This document shows positions 15,006-23,195 of a stretch of DNA of 64,000 nt, one piece after another. Numbering within the stretch: position 1 is the first letter of the stretch; each line of letters opens with the position of its first letter. The notes under the pieces were generated by a model. It was not told the DNA's origin. It did no database searches and saw only the letters and a program-made list of their open reading frames with translations. This DNA is from CAIYRG01 sp963747255 (GTDB lineage Bacteria > Pseudomonadota > Alphaproteobacteria > Micropepsales > Micropepsaceae): positions 62,001-126,000 of the forward strand of contig CAVVEG010000011.1 in assembly GCA_963747255.1 (NCBI GenBank). Reading direction: 5' to 3'. A program made the translations under genes and the position numbers.

Positions 15006-16162
15006 GGGCTCTGCTCCCCGGAGTTGACCTCGGCAGCCTCCCCGTCGCGCGCCGTAAAAGCAAGTTCCCCGCGATGGATCATCTCGTCACGACCGCGATA
15101 GCCAAGCAGAGCTTCGATCTCGCCGGTGCGGCGGCCCGCCAGTCGTTTTGCGTCTTCGTCACCATATGCCACGAGACCACGGGCGAGTTCGCGGCCATCC
15201 TCGCTTTTCACCACCACGGCGTCACCACGTTCGAACCGGCCGATGACCGCTTTGACGCCCGCAGGCAGCAGGCTCTTGCCCGCGCGCAGGGCCCGCTCGG
15301 CTCCACGATCGATCACCAAAATTCCACTGGCGGAGATACCGCCGGCAATCCAGCGCTTCTTTGCCTGCGCGGGGCTCATGTGCGGCAGGAAAACCGTCTT
15401 TCTGGTCGTGCTCAGGGCTTCGAGGGGATGCAGATTGTGTCCATTACAGATGATGACCGTTGTGCCCGCAGCGGTTGCGATCTTTGCGGCTGCGATTTTC
15501 GATTCCATGCCGCCCTTGCTTGTTCCGGAAACCGGCCCTTCGGCCATTTGCTCGATTTCTGGCGTAATCGCACGGACTTCCGCAATGTGCTGCGCCGAAC
15601 TGTCGCGCTGCGGGTTTGCGGTATACAGACCATCCACATCCGAAAGCAGCACCAGAAGGTCAGCCTGCACCATGGAGGCGACGCGAGCCGCAAGGCGGTC
15701 ATTGTCGCCGTAGCGGATTTCGGCGGTCGCGATGGAGTCGTTTTCATTGATGACGGGCACAGCGCCCAAAGAGAGCAGGGTCGCAAGTGTTTCGCGCGCG
15801 TTCAGATAACGGCGGCGGGCTTCAGTGTCTTCGAGGGTCAGGAGAATTTGCGCAACCGCGATATCGTGCACATGAAAGGCATCGACATAGGTTTGCGCCA
15901 GTCTTACCTGTCCGACCGCCGCTGCCGCCTGGCTCTCATCGAGCCGCAAAGCCCCACTTCGCAAACCCAGCGCTCGCCGCCCCAGCGCGATCGCGCCCGA
16001 CGATACGATGATCAGGTCTCTTTCGTCGCGGCGAAGGTCTGCAATCTCCGCAGCCAGACTCGCGAGCCAATCGCGTTTGACGCTGCCCGCGGCAGAATCG
16101 ACGAGAAGACTCGATCCGACCTTCACGACGATTCTCCGTGCAGCGCCGAGACCGGTGCTCAT
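15002..16162 (-). CDS. proB: Glutamate 5-kinase with C-terminal PUA domain
   Basis: 386 residues from ATG 16162, which overlaps the obg stop as ATGA (an ATG 9 nt upstream is less likely). First and feedback-inhibited step of proline synthesis. The amino-acid kinase domain (about 1-260) shows VVKVGSSLL, IIVSSGAIALG, NENDSIAT, LLSDVDGLYTANP and GTSKGGMESKIAAAKIA. A PUA domain occupies about 280-370 (LLPAGVKAVIGRFERGDAV). Feeds ProA, encoded next with a 4-nt overlap. Confidence 0.97.
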   Translation of the reverse strand: MSTGLGAARRIVVKVGSSLLVDSAAGSVKRDWLASLAAEIADLRRDERDLIIVSSGAIALGRRALGLRSGALRLDESQAAAAVGQVRLAQTYVDAFHVHDIAVAQILLTLEDTEARRRYLNARETLATLLSLGAVPVINENDSIATAEIRYGDNDRLAARVASMVQADLLVLLSDVDGLYTANPQRDSSAQHIAEVRAITPEIEQMAEGPVSGTSKGGMESKIAAAKIATAAGTTVIICNGHNLHPLEALSTTRKTVFLPHMSPAQAKKRWIAGGISASGILVIDRGAERALRAGKSLLPAGVKAVIGRFERGDAVVVKSEDGRELARGLVAYGDEDAKRLAGRRTGEIEALLGYRGRDEMIHRGELAFTARDGEAAEVNSGEQSP

Positions 16163-17190
16163 GGCGCCCACCCGGTTGTCTGCTCCTCCGGTTTTCCGGA
16201 CTTCGAATCGATCAGTTTACGAACGATCGCATACAGGACTTCGTCAACGCCGGCGCCACTGACGCCGGACATCGCAAACGGTTCCTGGCCTGACGTCCGC
16301 GCCAGAGAGGCGAGCTTGCGTTTGAGGAGCCGTTTCGGGATCGCGTCTGTCTTGTTCAAAACAATGATTTCCGGCTTTTCGGCCAGGCCGTGCCCGTAGT
16401 TTTGCAATTCCTGCCGAATCATCCTGTAGGCCCGCGCGATCTCGGATTGCGTGCCGTCCACCAGGTGCAAAACCACGCGCGTTCGTTCGGCGTGTCCCAG
16501 AAACCTGGTGCCCAGACCCGCCCCTTCATGCGCGCCTTCGATCAGCCCCGGCAAATCCGCGACGACGAAATCGGCACCCGCTATTCGCACCATGCCGAGC
16601 TGTGGGTTAAGCGTTGTGAACGGATAATCCGCGATTTTGGGTCTGGCCGCCGAAACCCGCGCGAGAAACGTCGATTTCCCCGCATTCGGCAGACCGATTA
16701 GTCCGACATCCGCGATCAGCTTCAGACGAAGCCAGACGATCTTCTCCTGGCCGGGCTGCCCCGGATTGGCGCGCCTTGGCGCCTGGTTGGTCGAACTTTT
16801 GAAATGCGCATTGCCGAAACCGCCATTGCCGCCTTTCAGCAACAGCACGCGCGCGCCGACATGGTCCAGATCTGCGATCAGACTCTCATTGTCTTCCTCA
16901 TAGATTTGAGTGCCGACAGGCACTTTCAAAACGGCATCAGCCCCTTTGGCGCCCGCCATTTCCTTTCCCATGCCGTCGCCGCCGTTTCGCGCCGCGATAT
17001 GCTGCTGGAAACGGAAATCGATCAATGTGTTGAGGTTCTCCGCGGCCTCGGCCCAAACATCTCCACCTCGCCCACCATCGCCACCATTCGGGCCACCGAA
17101 TTCGATAAACTTCTCCCGCCGGAAAGAGACACACCCGTCCCCCCCGCTGCCCGAGCGGATATAGACTTTGGCCTGGTCCAGAAACTTCAT
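16159..17190 (-). CDS. obg: GTPase Obg/CgtA, ribosome assembly and stress
   Basis: 343 residues. The N-terminal glycine-rich Obg fold (1-160: SGSGGDGCVSFRREKF, GGNGGFGN) is followed by the G domain: P-loop GLPNAGKSTFLARVS, switch I DYPFTTLNP, DLPGLIEGAHEGAGLG, NKTD and a SG(V)SGAGVDEV motif. It lacks a long C-terminal OCT domain, as in other Alphaproteobacteria. Required for 50S maturation. It shares 4-nt overlaps with the GNAT gene upstream and proB downstream. Confidence 0.97.
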   Translation of the reverse strand: MKFLDQAKVYIRSGSGGDGCVSFRREKFIEFGGPNGGDGGRGGDVWAEAAENLNTLIDFRFQQHIAARNGGDGMGKEMAGAKGADAVLKVPVGTQIYEEDNESLIADLDHVGARVLLLKGGNGGFGNAHFKSSTNQAPRRANPGQPGQEKIVWLRLKLIADVGLIGLPNAGKSTFLARVSAARPKIADYPFTTLNPQLGMVRIAGADFVVADLPGLIEGAHEGAGLGTRFLGHAERTRVVLHLVDGTQSEIARAYRMIRQELQNYGHGLAEKPEIIVLNKTDAIPKRLLKRKLASLARTSGQEPFAMSGVSGAGVDEVLYAIVRKLIDSKSGKPEEQTTGWAP

Positions 17191-17732
17191 GATTTCACAG
17201 TAACATTTTCGAATCGCTTGCGCGTCAGCACGAGACGATGTCCCTGGACCTGCTGACCCAATGCCAGACTTTGGTACGGCGCATCATGCGTATGGGTGAA
17301 ACCGAGTTTTGCCAACACGCGCGCGGATGCCTCATTGCCGTCCATGTACCCCGCGCGCAACTGCTCCGCCCCGAGTTCTTCGAAGGCAAAACGGGCAACA
17401 CGGTGGGCGGCCTCGGTCGCATAACCGCAGCCCCAGTAAGGTTCACCCAGCCAATAGCCGAACTCGAAGTTCCGTGCCGGATGCACGGCACACACTCCGA
17501 TGAAGGCGCTGTCGCTCCTTCGGATCACGGCAAAGGGATAGTCCTCAAGAACGGCGCGCGCCGCACGGACCTCTGCAAGCCAGCGATATCCGTCGGCTTC
17601 CGTATAGGGATGCGGCACTCGGGTCAGGTTCTTTGCGACCGCAAAATTACCGATAAGCGGCGTGAAATGCGGAACGTCGGCTGCATCAGGCGCGCGCAGA
17701 ATCAGCCGATCGGTATTCAAAATCGCAGGCAT
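17187..17732 (-). CDS. GNAT N-acetyltransferase, RimJ/RimL-like
   Basis: 181 residues from ATG 17732 (MPAILNTDRLILRAPDAADV), chosen because the longer frame would run into the terminator of the rplU-rpmA operon. Acetyl-CoA-binding segment is GYWLGEPYWGCGYATEAAHRV, followed by the usual AGYMDGNEASARVLAKLGF. Members acetylate alpha-amino groups of proteins, antibiotics or small metabolites; the substrate is unknown. Overlaps obg by 4 nt and is the first gene of that translationally coupled run. Confidence 0.88.
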   Translation of the reverse strand: MPAILNTDRLILRAPDAADVPHFTPLIGNFAVAKNLTRVPHPYTEADGYRWLAEVRAARAVLEDYPFAVIRRSDSAFIGVCAVHPARNFEFGYWLGEPYWGCGYATEAAHRVARFAFEELGAEQLRAGYMDGNEASARVLAKLGFTHTHDAPYQSLALGQQVQGHRLVLTRKRFENVTVKS

Positions 17733-17755
17733 CGTCTTTTCCGGGCGAGGGAAAA

Positions 17756-17784
17756 CGAAAAAGGGAGATGGCGTGCCATCTCCC
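17756..17784 (-). terminator. Intrinsic terminator after rpmA
   Basis: Coding-strand hairpin GGGAGATGG/CCATCTCCC (17763-17784) followed by TTTTTCGTTTTC. It ends the leftward rplU-rpmA transcript just before the GNAT start. A second hairpin (GACCGCC/GGCGGTC, 17797-17815) precedes it, making a tandem structure. Confidence 0.88.
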
Positions 17785-17830
17785 TCGCGCAAAATGGACC
17801 GCCGTGCCGGCGGTCTGTGATTTCGGCCGC

Positions 17831-18100
17831 CTATTCCGCTGCTTCGGGGGACGGGATGACGGAGACATAGGTCCGCCGCTTAAGCCCCTGCCGGTACTCA
17901 ACCTTCCCGCCGGTCCTGGCAAACAGCGTATGATCTTTCCCCATGGCGACATTGGCGCCCGGGTGGACTTTCGTGCCGCGCTGCCTGACCAGTATGTTTC
18001 CTGGAAGGACAATTTCGCCGCCATAGCGCTTTATGCCGAGACGCTGACTATGGGAGTCGCGTCCGTTGCGCGATGAACCACCAGCTTTCTTGTGAGCCAT
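17831..18100 (-). CDS. rpmA: 50S ribosomal protein L27
   Basis: 89 residues. Begins MAHKKAGGSSRNGRDSHSQR, so there is no Firmicute-type cleaved leader, and its N terminus reaches the peptidyl-transferase centre. KRYGGEIVLPGNILVRQRGT and HPGANVAMGKDHTLFA are standard L27 landmarks. Follows rplU by 29 nt in a two-gene operon with promoter and terminator both visible. Confidence 0.98.
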   Translation of the reverse strand: MAHKKAGGSSRNGRDSHSQRLGIKRYGGEIVLPGNILVRQRGTKVHPGANVAMGKDHTLFARTGGKVEYRQGLKRRTYVSVIPSPEAAE

Positions 18101-18129
18101 GAGTACTATCCGTCATGCAAAGCGGTGCA

Positions 18130-18432
18130 TCAGCCCGCCGAAATGGAATTGATCCGCACGCGTGTCAGTGATTGACGGTGCCCGCGCTTGCGGTGGGTGT
18201 TCTTGCGGCGCTTCTTTTTGAACGCCACGACCTTGTCTGCCCGGTGCTGCGCCAGGATCTCCCCCGCCACCGATGCGCCGGCAATCAGCGGAGCGCCGAT
18301 CTGTCCCTCGGTTGCGAGCACCTCGGAAAATTTGATGGAAGCGCCGGGGTCACCCGGAAGGCGCTCAATTTCCACAACGTCACCGGGTGCGACTCGATAT
18401 TGTTTGCCGCCGGTACGAATCACCGCGTACAT
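18130..18432 (-). CDS. rplU: 50S ribosomal protein L21
   Basis: 100 residues (MYAVIRTGGKQYRVAPGDVV; C-terminal KKRRKNTHRKRGHRQSLTRV). L21 binds 23S rRNA together with L20. First gene of rplU-rpmA; the coding region is preceded by a short leader downstream of a good sigma70-type promoter at 18494-18521. Confidence 0.98.
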   Translation of the reverse strand: MYAVIRTGGKQYRVAPGDVVEIERLPGDPGASIKFSEVLATEGQIGAPLIAGASVAGEILAQHRADKVVAFKKKRRKNTHRKRGHRQSLTRVRINSISAG

Positions 18433-18493
18433 CGAAAATTCCTACAGCCAAAGTTAAGCACGGCCGAAACACGCGTTTTGCCGAGAGCCGCGC

Positions 18494-18521
18494 ACTATAA
18501 TGTCCGATCGGTGCCAGTCAA
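18494..18521 (-). promoter_or_regulatory. Promoter of rplU-rpmA
   Basis: On the minus strand TTGACT (18521-18516), 16-nt spacer, TATAGT (18499-18494). Close to the sigma70 consensus and about 60 nt before the rplU start. The same bases lie upstream of the divergent phosphatase gene. Confidence 0.75.
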
Positions 18522-18570
18522 CCCGTCAGCGGCCCTTGCTCGGATAGCAGGTTCCGTTTACGCCGCGGCC

Positions 18571-19167
18571 ATGGCGGCCCTCCTTGACCGACTCTATCAC
18601 CTCCACTGGGTCACGCCGGAACTGGCCCGGTCTGCGCAACCATATCTTGGCTTTTACAGCGCATTTTTGAGGAGCCATGGATTCAGAAGTCTGATCAATT
18701 TGCGGGGAGAAAACTTCGGTTCGGCGTGGTGGCATTCCGAAAAGCACGCAACGGAAGAACTGGGGATTGCGCATTTCGACGTCAAGTTATCCTCACGTAA
18801 CCTGCCTTCTCGCTCGAACCTCATAGCACTGCTGGAGGCTTTCTCGGCCGCCGAGACGCCGATGTTGATAAAATGCAGTGGTGGTCAGGACCGGACCGGC
18901 CTTGCGGCGGCTCTTTATCTGCTCAGGCGTGGTGGTCAGGATGCGCTCGAACAGGCTGAGACCCAGTTCGCACTTTGGCCCTATCTCCATAGGCCTGGAA
19001 AATTTCAGCGGTGGCTCCGCTATTTTCCGGCCTATGCGGTGGAGGATGCCAAAGGGGTGCCGCTGTTGGATTGGGCTAATCAAAGCTATCAGCCGGAAAA
19101 GTTTGCCGCCTGGCTGAAGAAGAGAGGATTGGCGCAGAGTTTCGGCGCCGTGCAGGCGGCCGGGTGA
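18571..19167 (+). CDS. Dual-specificity/tyrosine phosphatase family protein
   Basis: 198 residues from ATG 18571 (a GTG at 18511 is the alternative; neither has a clear ribosome site). The signature CSGGQDRTGLAAALYLL is the C-x5-R loop of cysteine phosphatases, with the Cys nucleophile and Arg that bind phosphate. SLINLRGEN upstream matches the usual beta strand of this fold. Proteins of this type in Proteobacteria dephosphorylate proteins or inositol phosphates; the target is unknown. Its stop overlaps the next gene (alkB) as GTGA, so they are co-translated. Confidence 0.85.
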   Translation: MAALLDRLYHLHWVTPELARSAQPYLGFYSAFLRSHGFRSLINLRGENFGSAWWHSEKHATEELGIAHFDVKLSSRNLPSRSNLIALLEAFSAAETPMLIKCSGGQDRTGLAAALYLLRRGGQDALEQAETQFALWPYLHRPGKFQRWLRYFPAYAVEDAKGVPLLDWANQSYQPEKFAAWLKKRGLAQSFGAVQAAG

Positions 19168-19808
19168 AAACGGAGCGGTCCGAGGGGGTTTACCACTGGC
19201 CGGGCTATTTCACCGCCGCCAATCAACAGATCCTTCTGGACGAAATTTTGCGTCTGATTGGCGATGCACCGCTTTACCGGCCGCAAATGCCGCGAACGGG
19301 GCACCCACTTTCGGTGGAGATGACGAATTTTGGCGCGCTCGGTTGGGTCACCGATGCCGCGATGGGGTACCGATACGAACAACATCACCCGGAGAGGGGG
19401 ACGCCCTGGCCCGCAATTCCCGCGACACTGCTGGCGATTTGGGACGAACTGACAGGCTATCGAGCCAAACCGGAGGCCTGTCTGGTCAATCTCTACCGCG
19501 CAGGCGCACGAATGGGCCTCCACCGCGATCAGGATGAAGACGCCCGCGACGCGCCAGTGCTTTCGGTTTCGCTGGGTGACACCGCGATTTTCCGGTTCGG
19601 GCCAGCGAGAAGTCGCAAAACCACACAGACAATGCTGCTGAAATCAGGAGACCTGCTTCTATTTGACGGCCCCGCCCGCCTGATGTTCCATGGCATAGAC
19701 CGGATCGTTGCGGGAACGAGCAGCCTGGTTCCAGGAGGGGGCCGCATCAATCTAACCCTCCGCCGGGTCACGATTGCCGCAAAAAAAGGCGACCGATCAG
19801 GGGGGTGA
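19164..19808 (+). CDS. alkB: AlkB-type DNA/RNA alkylation repair dioxygenase
   Basis: 214 residues from GTG 19164, overlapping the phosphatase stop. Fe(II)/2-oxoglutarate enzyme that oxidatively removes 1-methyladenine and 3-methylcytosine. Iron ligands are visible as LHRDQDE (HxD) and FHGIDR. The 2-oxoglutarate arginines are in GGGRINLTLRR. MPRTGHPLSVEMTNFGALGW and YRAGARMGLHRDQ match the E. coli enzyme pattern. The last codons overlap the T-run of a terminator for an opposite-strand transcript. Confidence 0.95.
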   Translation: MKTERSEGVYHWPGYFTAANQQILLDEILRLIGDAPLYRPQMPRTGHPLSVEMTNFGALGWVTDAAMGYRYEQHHPERGTPWPAIPATLLAIWDELTGYRAKPEACLVNLYRAGARMGLHRDQDEDARDAPVLSVSLGDTAIFRFGPARSRKTTQTMLLKSGDLLLFDGPARLMFHGIDRIVAGTSSLVPGGGRINLTLRRVTIAAKKGDRSGG

Positions 19809-19817
19809 TCGGTCGCC
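19781..19817 (-). terminator. Intrinsic terminator of the candidate small RNA
   Basis: GGCGACCGATCA (19788-19799), loop of six bases, TGATCGGTCGCC (19806-19817); on the minus strand it is followed by TTTTTTT. Perfect 12-bp stem. On the plus strand no T-run follows, so it primarily serves leftward transcripts, overlapping the end of alkB. Confidence 0.9.
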
Positions 19818-19926
19818 AAATGCGCTGTTCGCGCTGGGCGCCGGGAGGGGATAACCGGCAGCCCTTGGGGACGCAATCCGATCTGCGAGCGGGGGGGCAT
19901 GCAGATGGACGATATTCCGTCCCACC
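19781..19926 (-). ncRNA. Candidate small RNA with several C-rich hairpin loops
   Basis: About 146 nt, inferred from a promoter at 19933-19961 and an intrinsic terminator at 19781-19817. Hairpins on the minus strand, in order: GACG/CGTC (19908-19921); ATCTGC stem (19881-19906) with loop ATGCCCCCCCGCTC; GCCGG stem (19840-19859) with loop TTATCCCCTC; a small GCGC stem (19823-19834); and the terminator stem with loop CCCCCC. Three loops expose C-runs that could pair with Shine-Dalgarno sequences, as in the C-loop sRNAs of other Alphaproteobacteria. No reading frame with a ribosome site lies here. I do not recognise a named family, and 6S and SRP RNA features are absent. Confidence 0.6.
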
Positions 19927-19932
19927 GCTGTA

Positions 19933-19961
19933 AGTATATGCACAAAAGACACAGTTTTCAA
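19933..19961 (-). promoter_or_regulatory. Promoter of the candidate small RNA
   Basis: Minus-strand TTGAAA (19961-19956), exactly 17 nt, TATACT (19938-19933). Near-consensus sigma70 hexamers in a gap that has no protein gene to serve; expected start near 19926. Confidence 0.7.
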
Positions 19962-20078
19962 CTTTCGCATCGCTTCAAAGGATGAATTATATATTAGGTC
20001 TGGACAGTGGCTTTTTTGTCACGTCCAAAGGACCCTCCATCGCGTCAGATTCGGGATCGGCGCGTCCGATCTGCGGAT

Positions 20079-21501
20079 TCATATGATTCCCAAGTCCTTA
20101 GCCGTCAGATCGATGCAGATTTTGGCTTTGCGCAAGAGGATTTCCACTTCCGCCTCGGTTATGATCAGCGCTGGAGCGAGAACCATTGTGTCTCTGATGG
20201 CCCGCATCACCAGCCCGTTCGCGAAACAGTGATCGCGGCAGACGGTGCCGGCATTTCGTTCACGCGGGAAAGATCGCCGTTCCGGCTTATCCTCCACCAG
20301 TTCCATGGCAGCCAACATCCCGACACCCCGGATTTCGCCAACCAGCGGGTGGTCTGCAAACACTTCCCGGACGCGCCGCTGAAAATATGGACCGATCTTC
20401 TTCTTGACCCGCGTAACGATCCCGTCCCGCTTCAGGATTTCGACGTTTTTCAGGGCTACCGCGCAGGCAACGGGGTGCCCCGAATAGGTATAGCCGTGAA
20501 CCAGTTCCTCTCCGGCCGCGGCAATTGCATCTCCCATGCGCGAGCCCAGGGAAACTGCCGAAATCGGCAGATACCCTGAGGACAATCCCTTGGCCATGCT
20601 TATGATGTCGGGCTGAAGGTTATAGGTGAAACTGCCAAACCACTCGCCCGTGCGGCCAAATCCCGTGATCACTTCGTCAGCGTGGAAAAGAATGTCATAG
20701 CGGCGGCAAATCCGCATTACCTCTGGCCAATAGGTGGCAGGTGGAACGATCAATCCACCGGCTCCCTGAACCGGTTCGGCGGAAAAGGAGGCTATGCGAT
20801 CCGGTCCGATCTCGCGGATCTTGTCTTCCATTTCGCGCGCCACGAGACTTCCGAACTCCTCAGGATCGATGTCCCCATAGCCCGCAGCTTTGGCACCGTA
20901 CCAATAAGGGGCAGGCACTTTCGCAAATCCCGGAAACGGCAAATCCCATTGTGGATGCATCGGCGTGATGCCCGAAAGAGAGGCAGCCGCCATTGTGACG
21001 CCGTGGTAGGACAGGTTCCGCGAAATGATGAATTTTCTTTTCCGGCCGGCCTTTCAGGTTCCAGTAATAGCGGATCAGCTTGAGCGCCGTGTCATTGGCT
21101 TCCGAACCGGAATCGGCGAATAGCAGCCGGGTATGTCCATCGGGCAGCAGCGAAGTCAGCTGCGACGCGAGTTCGACGGTCCACGGATTGGTGGTTTTGA
21201 AAAAGTGATTGTAATAGGGCAGTTGTTTGAGTGCGTCGTAACCGGCCTTTGCGACTTCGCGATTGCCATAGCCGATCTGCACACACCAGAGACCTGACAT
21301 GCCGTCGATCAGGCGAACGCCTTCCGAATCCCAGAGATAAATGCCTTTGGCCCGGGTGATGACGCGCGCGCCTTCCCGCGCGAGGGCGCTCGATTGGGTA
21401 AACGGATGGATATGATGCGCAGCGTCGAGCGACTGCCAACGCCGGGTCTGGCGGTCGACGCGCTTTGCTGCCTTTGCGGCAACAGCTTTTGCAGGAGGCA
21501 T
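20079..21501 (-). pseudogene. Class III omega-aminotransferase, +1 frameshift
   Basis: Start at ATG 21501 (MPPAKAVAAKAAKRVDRQTR). The N-terminal part has SLDAAHHIHPFT, LIDGMSGLWCVQIGYGN and LFADSGSEANDTALKL, typical of putrescine/beta-alanine-pyruvate transaminases. At a run of four A (21033-21036) one surplus base breaks the frame. Deleting it gives PEKKFIISRNLSYHGVTMAA and joins the C-terminal part with LIVPPATYWPEV, the PLP-site HADEVITGFGRTG and the Schiff-base lysine in ISMAKGLSSGYLP, ending DLGII. PLP enzyme moving amino groups from polyamines or omega-amino acids to pyruvate. The adjacent broken gamma-glutamyl hydrolase gene suggests a polyamine-catabolic pair. Confidence 0.88.
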
Positions 21502-21574
21502 TTGGTTTCCCTGGAGAGGCGGCGGCAAGGGGACGCGAGATATCAATCAGGCAGGCAAAACTTCGATGATGGCA

Positions 21575-22352
21575 TCAGGGTTCCGGCTGTTTGTGGCGCA
21601 GCGCAGCACCGAACGCCCGGAAAATCGCGCGACTTACCGGATTGTCCCCAAAACGCCATTCCGGATGCCATTGCACGCCCAGGAGAAAGGCCTTTGAAGC
21701 TATCCAAAGTAACGGCTTCAACAGCGCCGTCCGGCGCCGTCGCTTCGACGCGAAGCCGGGAAGCCAGCCGGTCGATCCCCTGACCGTGGAGTGAATTGAC
21801 CAGGAATGTTGTGGTGCCCAGGCTGTCGTGTTCGGCAGCAATTGGGAAAACATTCCGCCAGGGGTGACCCGCACTTCATGTGCAGGGCCATATTGTTCAT
21901 CGAGCGCAGCTTTGCGTTCGCCGGCGCGATGATCCGCAAACCCGGCAATTTCATGCAGGTGCTGATGCAGAGTTCCGCCAAAAGCGACATTCAATTCCTG
22001 AAAACCGCGACAGATGCACAGAATGGGCATAGCCGGCCCCCTCTGCGGCGCGAATCAGCGGAATTGCAGTCGAATCGCGCGCTTCGTCCAGCAACGTGGA
22101 GCGGCGGGCCGAAGCCCCGGAATACCATTTTGGCGAAACATTTGAGCTTGACCCGGTAAACAGCAATCCGTCTACCAGCGGTAGCATTTGTTCCGGCTCC
22201 AACGGTGGCGAAAGTACGGGGACAAGAAGTGGAATCGCGTCCGAGCCATCCCGGACCGCCTCGATATATTTTTCGCCAACCATATGGAATGCATGGTCGC
22301 CAACCTTTTTACGGTCGCACACGATACCAACAACCGGCAGTTTATTCCGCAT
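21575..22352 (-). pseudogene. Peptidase C26 / gamma-glutamyl-GABA hydrolase (PuuD-like), three frameshifts
   Basis: Class I glutamine-amidotransferase fold. N-terminal MRNKLPVVGIVCDRKKVGDH, GLLFTGSSSNVSP and AIPLIRAAEGAG are in one frame. An extra base at 22031 shifts to PILCICRGFQELNVAFGG (nucleophile Cys in CRG). A missing base near 21826 moves to SLGTTTFLVNSLHGQGIDRL and APDGAVEAVTL. A surplus base near 21690 returns to FLLGVQWHPEWRFGD with the His-Glu pair. Three lesions in about 340 bp. Intact enzymes hydrolyse gamma-glutamyl-GABA in putrescine breakdown, matching the aminotransferase next door. Probably a true pseudogene or a poorly resolved stretch. Confidence 0.85.
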
Positions 22353-22401
22353 AGCACCGGCCTGCTGCAGTGAAAGCCGGATTATAGGAAAACCGGCGCC
22401 C

Positions 22402-23055
22402 TCAGCGCACTGTTCGTTTGAACGGACTCAAGTCCTGGATAGCGAAAAGCTGGGGCGGCAGATCGGTAACCGAGTGCAACCCGCTGACCGATACCGTCGT
22501 ATGCGCACCCTTGGCATCAAGCACATCCCAATAGCTGAGCTGCAGCGTGTCTCCGGTATCGGCGAAATACATTGTCACCCGGCCCGTCGCGGGACCGCTT
22601 TTTTCCTCTGCCGTGATCGCGAGAACCCCGGGCTGGCGCTGAACGGAAACCACATGAGGGTCGCTCGCGAGATCAACGGTGTTGAGTAATAGCCGCAGCG
22701 GTGTATTGCCGAGCGGGTAGCGGTCGGTCGTATGCAGATCCGTATTTTCCACGGCGACCGTAGTTCCGTCCGCTACAATCAGAGTCGGATTGGGCTTTTC
22801 ATATTCGAAACGAACCCGCCCCGGTTTTTTCAGGTAGACTGTGCCTCGGGCCGTCCGGCCGTCAGGTGCGAGTTGGACGAAATTGCCTTCAGCGTTCTGG
22901 AGACTGTTCAGATAGGTAGAGGCCCGTTGCAGATCTGCCAGTTCGGCGGGTGAGAAATGGTGGGGCGCAGGCGCAAGCGGGGGGGCGGCCCATACCGGCG
23001 CCGACAACGTCAAGCCAGCCAAAAGGGCCGTAACCAAATACGTTCTGGCGGTCAT
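22402..23055 (-). CDS. LolA-like outer-membrane lipoprotein carrier protein
   Basis: 217 residues with a signal peptide ending VWAAPP. LolA-fold signals are ADLQRASTYLNSLQNAEGNFVQ, GTVYLKKPGRVRFEYEKPNP, LIVADGTTVAVEN, RYPLGNTPLRLLL and a late TVSVSGLHSVTDLPPQLF. Periplasmic chaperone that receives lipoproteins from LolCDE and hands them to the outer membrane. The usual partner ftsK is not adjacent. The gap to the divergent gpsA (about 140 nt) holds both promoters. Confidence 0.87.
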   Translation of the reverse strand: MTARTYLVTALLAGLTLSAPVWAAPPLAPAPHHFSPAELADLQRASTYLNSLQNAEGNFVQLAPDGRTARGTVYLKKPGRVRFEYEKPNPTLIVADGTTVAVENTDLHTTDRYPLGNTPLRLLLNTVDLASDPHVVSVQRQPGVLAITAEEKSGPATGRVTMYFADTGDTLQLSYWDVLDAKGAHTTVSVSGLHSVTDLPPQLFAIQDLSPFKRTVR

Positions 23056-23195
23056 GAAGCACCCATTTCCTTTCCTCTATGAAAACTTTATGGCGGAATG
23101 AAGAGAGACGATTTACGCCTCCATTGTTCCGGACCGGTTTCCCTGCCGGACGATAATCCGCAACGCCGGTCGCTGTTCCATAGGCTGATTTCCGC

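Noticed and set aside
13977..16399. Long plus-strand open frames opposite proA and proB
   Set aside because: They are antisense shadows of high-GC genes; residues are Arg/His-rich, with no family motifs or ribosome sites.
19781..20078. 6S RNA or SRP RNA as identity of the small RNA
   Set aside because: No central-bubble architecture with long closing stem as in 6S RNA, and no GGAAGGAAGCAGCC-like SRP core.
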